Shown piece by piece: positions 59,401-64,000 of a DNA stretch of 64,000 bases; position 1 is the stretch's first letter; each line of letters begins with the position of its first letter. A program made the translations under genes and the position numbers. Location of the stretch: the NCBI RefSeq assembly GCF_027744825.2, contig NC_071334.1, positions 60,145,437-60,209,436 of the forward strand, read 5' to 3'. Source of the DNA: Synchiropus splendidus (Eukaryota > Chordata > Actinopteri > Syngnathiformes > Callionymidae). Under the pieces are notes generated by a model that was given only the letters and a program-made list of their open reading frames with translations, did no database searches and had not been told where the DNA came from.

Positions 59401-62400
59401 GAATACAAATTCAATTGTCCACAAACCACTTCAGATTCCAAGCAATGCATGAAAATGGTCTGCCATATCTAAAACAAGCCAATTCCTGGCTTCTGAGCTA
59501 TGTCAATTTCATTGTGACAATGTTAAAGCTCTTTTAGGAACTTTTACCTTCCAGAATCTTCGTCTGCCCGTCGGTGAAAGCGAAATGCAGTCTGGCTGCC
59601 ATGTGCTTGGGTCTGCTGGTTGAGGTCCCTAAGTTCAGCCGGAGCAGTCCGGCTGCATGGTGAACCCACAACCAGGCCCTGCTGAGTGAGGAAAGTTACA
59701 AGGTTGGGAGAACTGGGGGGCCGGGTGAATTCAAATGGAGATATGGCCTGTGGAAAGAAAATGTATATTTTTGCTACAAATCTGAAGAGAAAGACAGACA
59801 ATCACTCTGCACACTCACTCTGGAGGGGGAGCCGAGGATGGTGGGCAGAGGGCTTCGCTGTAAGAGTTCACTAAGCCTAGGGGAAGAATGTAGTGGGCGC
59901 ATGGCCATCAGTCCTGCTGAGTCGACTGCCACCATGGGATCTGACAGCTGTTTCTTGATCTTCTGTCGTGCACCACCAGTGGCGAGATCCAGTAGACAGG
60001 GTGCGCTGTGGAGGCGGGTGCCCATTCCTTTCACCTGAGGTTGCTGCAGAGATGATGGCTGAGGAACTGTAGAAGAAATTAAGGTCATGACAGTTAACTC
60101 AGCAGGTGGCAGGGGACACTGAAATGTCACACACATCGACGGAAAGTCGAAACATGACAAATGGAAACCAAGGAAATCTTTTGGAAGAGCAAATCAGAAT
60201 CGTATCTTATCAAGTTCTGCGAAGAAGCCCATAACATCTTGCATCAATATCCTTTTTCATGATTATTCTTTAGATCAGAAAATGAAAAAGTTTTGATTTT
60301 CAATAGGTTTTTGCTTATTTTATACACAGTGAACTGAAATTTAAATTTTGTATGAACAAAAAAATTCTCCTCTAATTTCTCTGCTGTTAGAACTTTCAAT
60401 CGTATCCTGTGGAACTGTGTACCATGAGGGTGGGCTATGCCTGTGCGAGCACCTCCCAGCGAGAGTCTGTGAGTCCCTCCGCATTGGCCGTAGGGAAGCG
60501 AAGGTCCAGCACGAGCATGCCCCAATGGGCTTGTGTTACAGCAGCGGTGCACTTTGGTGGCAACCCTAATAAAGCGAAGTAATTGTTACATCATTGAGGT
60601 ATGAATATTGTACATCCATTATTCGTCATGTTACGCACCGGGATGCACACTCTGGCTTGCCACAGTGCAGTTTCTGCTCGAGGCGCTGGTAGTTCTGCAC
60701 CTGACTGGGGACCGGGATTGGCAAGGACTGGCCAGGGTTTCCAATGTCGCCACCCTGATCGCCTCCCATCACCTCAGTCGGCCTGCCAAAAATAGTGAGA
60801 AGAACCGAGTGCTCAAGGAAACAGCTAGATGGGAGAGGGCAGAGAGAGAGTCTGTGAACAAATATGACCCTTTCATACTCAGAAAGTACCAAAAAAGTAG
60901 ATCACTAAAGGAATGTCTATGTGTTAACATTACATGAATAAAGATGGCAACAATAAAATTCAGTCATTGGCTACAATAGCCATCTATACTCACGATTGCT
61001 TTTTCTTCGAACAATGCACAAAAATATGGATATAGTTTTACAAAAACAAGATGAAACACTGAATTCGGCATTGTTATTTAAACAGAAATGTTCTTAGCTT
61101 AGACATATTTTGTGTATTTCATCAGTCAGACATGGTTTCAATTCGTGTTTGGTATTAGAGTAGCACTCCCATTTGGCCTTGTGGACATACTTGATTGGAC
61201 TTGGGGAGTTGCTGGTGGGAGGAGATTGACATGGAGTATTGTCTTGGGCACACATTCCACCAGACGCCAGGAGAGAGCTATTGAGAAAAACAAGAAACAC
61301 ACAAATTTAACCTCTTAAGAACCGACTTTTTTGAAGTTTTGCTCTTCACAATTTGAAATAGGAATTACTAAAGAGGAGTAATAACTGAACACGGCCTTGC
61401 TCATCTCATGATTCAATACTGTGGCGATATTTGGCCCACAATAACGATAATATCTTGCATTTGTCTAGTGCCTGACTGCCTCCGGTTTTGTAAATATAAG
61501 CAGTGTACAGCTGGATAAGTTAAAGTGCATGAACAACATGACAAAAGTGAGCAGCAATGGTTCTCCCATTGAGTAATGAGTGTTTATTAAAATCTTTGAT
61601 GGTTTCATCAAATTCTCGATATCAGTCCGTGTTCCTGACATAATCCCAGTCTCCTGCTCTGATGATTATCCTTCAGGTTTCTTTCTCAAACTTGCCAGGT
61701 CTGGTGTAGCGACGATAGCATTGGCTGGTTTGTCACGTGACAGCACGACAGCCAAAGCAGCTTCATGTACCTCAAGGTATTCAAAGATGGAGTGTGACTA
61801 TGGGGCATCGATGCAAACATAAGATTCCGAGCAAACAGGCAAACTAGGATACACTTGTGAATGGAACGTTAATTTTAAATTAAAATGCCGGTTAATCCAC
61901 TATGTGTTATAATAAAATATTGATATTTGCCATCAGTATATTGATTATTATTGCGACAGAGAGTGCAACAATATATTGAAATACTGATTTTTTTCTTACT
62001 TCTATTCACAATGCTGTGAAGTGCATCAATTATAATTCTATTATAACTAATGTATATCAGATTTCAATGTCATATGAAGTGGGAGACTTCATTGAACATA
62101 TTGCATGTACACTGGATTGATTCTCAAAACTATAACAGAATGTTCTATCCTGTCCTATTTTCATTCAGGAGTTGTTGCATGAGTCTTTTTTTCTCACTGA
62201 AATAGCTCTAATGTCGTCATATCACTATAAGAAGGTGTGGGCAGGGTCCCTAAATGTAGCCTGTCGATCAACATTTAAAAAAAACAAGTACCATCGAGAC
62301 TCCAGAGACAACATGAGCTTATGCATATGCAACCACAAAATAAATTGTAATACATGCTAATAAAAAAATAAAAAACAAAAACTTACCTATTGTTCATCAG

Positions 62401-63704
62401 ACTGTCTTGCAGCACCTTACTTTCACATGTCAGCTCCCCAGCTAAAATAACAGTAGTTCTCATAAATCATATATATATCATATATATCATATATAAATCA
62501 TAAATAATATCAGATAATAGAAATGTAGGTTGGAACAAAAAAAACAACAAAACACAAGCAATGTATTCTCAATAGAAAATACATTCTTAAAATAGTGAAA
62601 AACAGGAAGGCTATTACAATACAATCTATACAAAAGGAGAATTGTCAAATATGTTCTTACATTGATTAGCAGTGACAATGACAAAGTCATCTGTGTCACA
62701 TGATGATGAGTTCTTGCTACTACCGCCACCTCCAGACTCTTTGAGGCGAAACCCTGTTGCCTCCTGAGTCGGGGATTGCAGCGCTTTGGCACGCAGCTGT
62801 TGAACCTCAGCAAGAGACTGCTGCTGAGACGAGGAGGAAAATAAGTAGAACTCAATTAGAGAGGGAAAACGCAACAGTGAATATGAAAAAAAAAACATAA
62901 CAGTAACCGGAGGAGAGGCAAGATGAGACGTGGACGAGCTGCTGCAAGAGCTGGCTGATGCAGAACTTGGAAAGCAGGTCATGGTCACCAGAGGAGTTGC
63001 TGTTGGAAAATAAATCCAAGCAAAATTAGTATTGCTATTAAGATAACAATGTTGTGTGACTATTAGGACTCACTTTTCTTCATTGACGTGTTCGCCTCCA
63101 AGAACGGATGACTGAAGAAGTCGTCTATAAAAACAAGGCCACACATAATTATGCTTTAAATTGCAAACAAAAACTAATAAAAAAACAGTACATTTTCGGT
63201 GTCCACTAACCAAAATCAATGCGGTCCTTGTGGTTCCGCTGCAGTAAACCCAGGAGAAGGTGCTTCAAGTGAACTGATGTTTCTCTGGGGATACTGCAAA
63301 AAAAAAAACACCCAATTGACTATCACAACAATTACAGCTGTGAGTATCAAGAGTATCAAGGGACTGTTAGTGGAATACAATTACATTTATGATTTACAAT
63401 ATGCAAATCGGAATTAAATTGACTATTTTGCTGCACAACTATTATCAGGTATTTTGCAGCCAACTGATTAACCATCCATCATTTCCCCAGACCAGTAGTA
63501 AACAATGTGCATGCAAACATAAATAGCCAGAATAGATGTTTAACTTTTGCACCACGACATGAACCTTAAATGAATATTCTCGTCAGCATTAGAGTTATAG
63601 AAAGTATCTTAACCATAGGTGTATAAGTTTTTTTGAAGTTCTTACTTTGGGTTGAGATTCTTGTGTTTTTCATAGAAGAGACGGAGATCCTGGGGACTGC
63701 TGGC
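50435..63704 (-). CDS. ulk1: Autophagy-initiating serine/threonine kinase Ulk1 (Atg1 homologue); 3' eighteen coding exons, 5' kinase exons outside window
   Basis: ULK1 works in the cytosol with ATG13, FIP200 and ATG101 to start autophagy. Minus-strand exons, all phase-checked: 63646-63704, 63210-63293, 63074-63124, 62908-62999, 62661-62823, 62387-62441, 61191-61277, 60639-60782, 60423-60565, 59819-60066, 59548-59747, 57668-57789, 54742-54926, 52996-53180, 51506-51624, 51261-51418, 50606-50741, 50435-50493; about 763 residues. The kinase C-lobe ends with [16 protein letters not shown] and [16 protein letters not shown]. The Ser-rich linker has [12 protein letters not shown], the LC3-interacting motif [22 protein letters not shown], and the 14-3-3/AMPK site region MGTRLHSAP (human Ser556). 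The C-terminal tandem-MIT (EAT) domain starts near [16 protein letters not shown] and runs through [40 protein letters not shown] and [13 protein letters not shown] to [16 protein letters not shown]. The ULK1-specific linker favours ULK1 over ULK2. The a or b copy is not determined. Confidence 0.96.
50825..50910. repeat. AT-rich interspersed repeat related to 219-300
   Basis: It lies in a ulk1 intron. The shared start and the GATTAA / GCG-TTTTA words are in the same order as at 219-300. Confidence 0.4.
53411..53432. repeat. Poly-A tract (22 bp) in a ulk1 intron
   Basis: Twenty-two consecutive A on the plus strand. It could be the tail of a retroposed sequence, but no recognisable body precedes it. 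Confidence 0.8.
54742..54926 (-). CDS. ulk1: ulk1 exon aligned to the mTORC1-site region
   Basis: It encodes [20 protein letters not shown], then [33 protein letters not shown]. Human ULK1 has HGCSFADPITANLEG before [15 protein letters not shown], so the Ser phosphorylated by mTORC1 (human 758, mouse 757) aligns with Gly in RYGFYDPI. Confidence 0.85.
55875..55922 (-). CDS. ulk1: Candidate 48-nt ulk1 cassette exon
   Basis: It is flanked by tgctcttcag and GTACC on the minus strand. It is 48 nt long and phase 1 on both sides, so it could be included or skipped between the exons at 57789-57668 and 54926-54742 without a frameshift. It would add [15 protein letters not shown] after one junction residue. 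No homologue is recalled, so this rests on splice sites and phase alone. Confidence 0.3.
57120..57335 (+). repeat. Interspersed repeat, copy in a ulk1 intron
   Basis: This is the partner of 38240-38490, with blocks GGAGATGCCTGCATC, TGTGGCAGCAGCTACTGAGT, GATTATTTGAC, ACAAATAGATGTT and AAAAGCCTGG. Confidence 0.68.
62661..62823 (-). CDS. ulk1: ulk1 exon with LC3-interacting (LIR) motif
   Basis: It encodes [20 protein letters not shown], then [16 protein letters not shown]. The DDFVIV core corresponds to the ULK1 LIR (human DDFVMV), which binds ATG8-family proteins. The acidic residues and the aromatic/aliphatic positions are kept. An alternative acceptor one codon later (62820) is possible at the CAGCAG. 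Confidence 0.9.
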
Positions 63705-64000
63705 CTGCAAGTACAGAACAGGTCAGAGCGCACTTGTCCAGGTAGTGCATGGAACAGTTTAACGGACAACTGTAGTGCCTAAACACAAATCAACTGCAAA
63801 TGCATTGTGCTACTCACAAATCAACCAAGAGAATTCATTTTGTGAAAAACGTGTCAGCTGCTTTGCTCTACAGACTTATTAACTGTACGGCAACATAATG
63901 AGTACAGCCTGGGAAATATTTCACTCAATACTAAATCTGAACATTTTAATCAACCCTTTAAGCAGGGATGTCAAAGTTCAGGACTCCAACATCTTCAGTT

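Overview
The window is vertebrate nuclear DNA, almost certainly from a ray-finned (teleost) fish. It has short GT-AG exons separated by introns, teleost-type transposon debris, many microsatellites, and a T-box gene of the fish/frog Tbx16/VegT type. Coding exons were identified by reading conserved peptides and then checking that splice sites and codon phases join. All gene names are from recalled family resemblance, not a database search.

Layout, left to right: (1) 1-13044, plus strand: the 3' two-thirds of a GPI-anchored membrane-type matrix metalloproteinase, mmp17 (MT4-MMP); its propeptide and first catalytic exons lie off the left edge. (2) 13045-27204: about 14 kb without a convincing gene. 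It holds a probable long mmp17 3'UTR, a (TA)n microsatellite of about 124 bp and a diverged 0.7 kb duplication. (3) 27205-29862, plus strand: a complete nine-exon T-box gene, best matched to tbx16 (spadetail/VegT type), starting with a 16-nt coding exon. (4) 30.1-33.2 kb: intergenic, with hAT-like repeat debris. (5) 35146-41099, minus strand: complete three-exon adaptor gene crkl (SH2-SH3-SH3), with a long 3'UTR and a CpG-rich upstream region. (6) 42.5-43.4 kb: two fragments of a decayed non-LTR retrotransposon. (7) 45146-47731, minus strand: a complete six-exon ccdc74-type coiled-coil gene with a ciliary X-box-like site upstream. (8) 50435-63704, minus strand: the 3' part of ulk1 (autophagy kinase), from the end of the kinase domain to the stop codon; the remaining 5' exons lie off the right edge.

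The genes do not form a functional cluster. mmp17 cuts pericellular substrates, tbx16 is a mesoderm transcription factor, crkl links tyrosine kinases to downstream effectors, ccdc74 is a coiled-coil protein probably tied to microtubules or cilia, and ulk1 starts autophagy. MMP17 and ULK1 are neighbours in the same orientation in human. Here they face each other with tbx16, crkl and ccdc74 between them, so the block is rearranged relative to human. I found no undescribed biological system. The most useful leads are an apparent Gly in place of the mTORC1-target Ser of Ulk1, a candidate 48-nt ulk1 cassette exon, the X-box-like site upstream of ccdc74, the tiny tbx16 first coding exon and the internal duplication near 23-26 kb.
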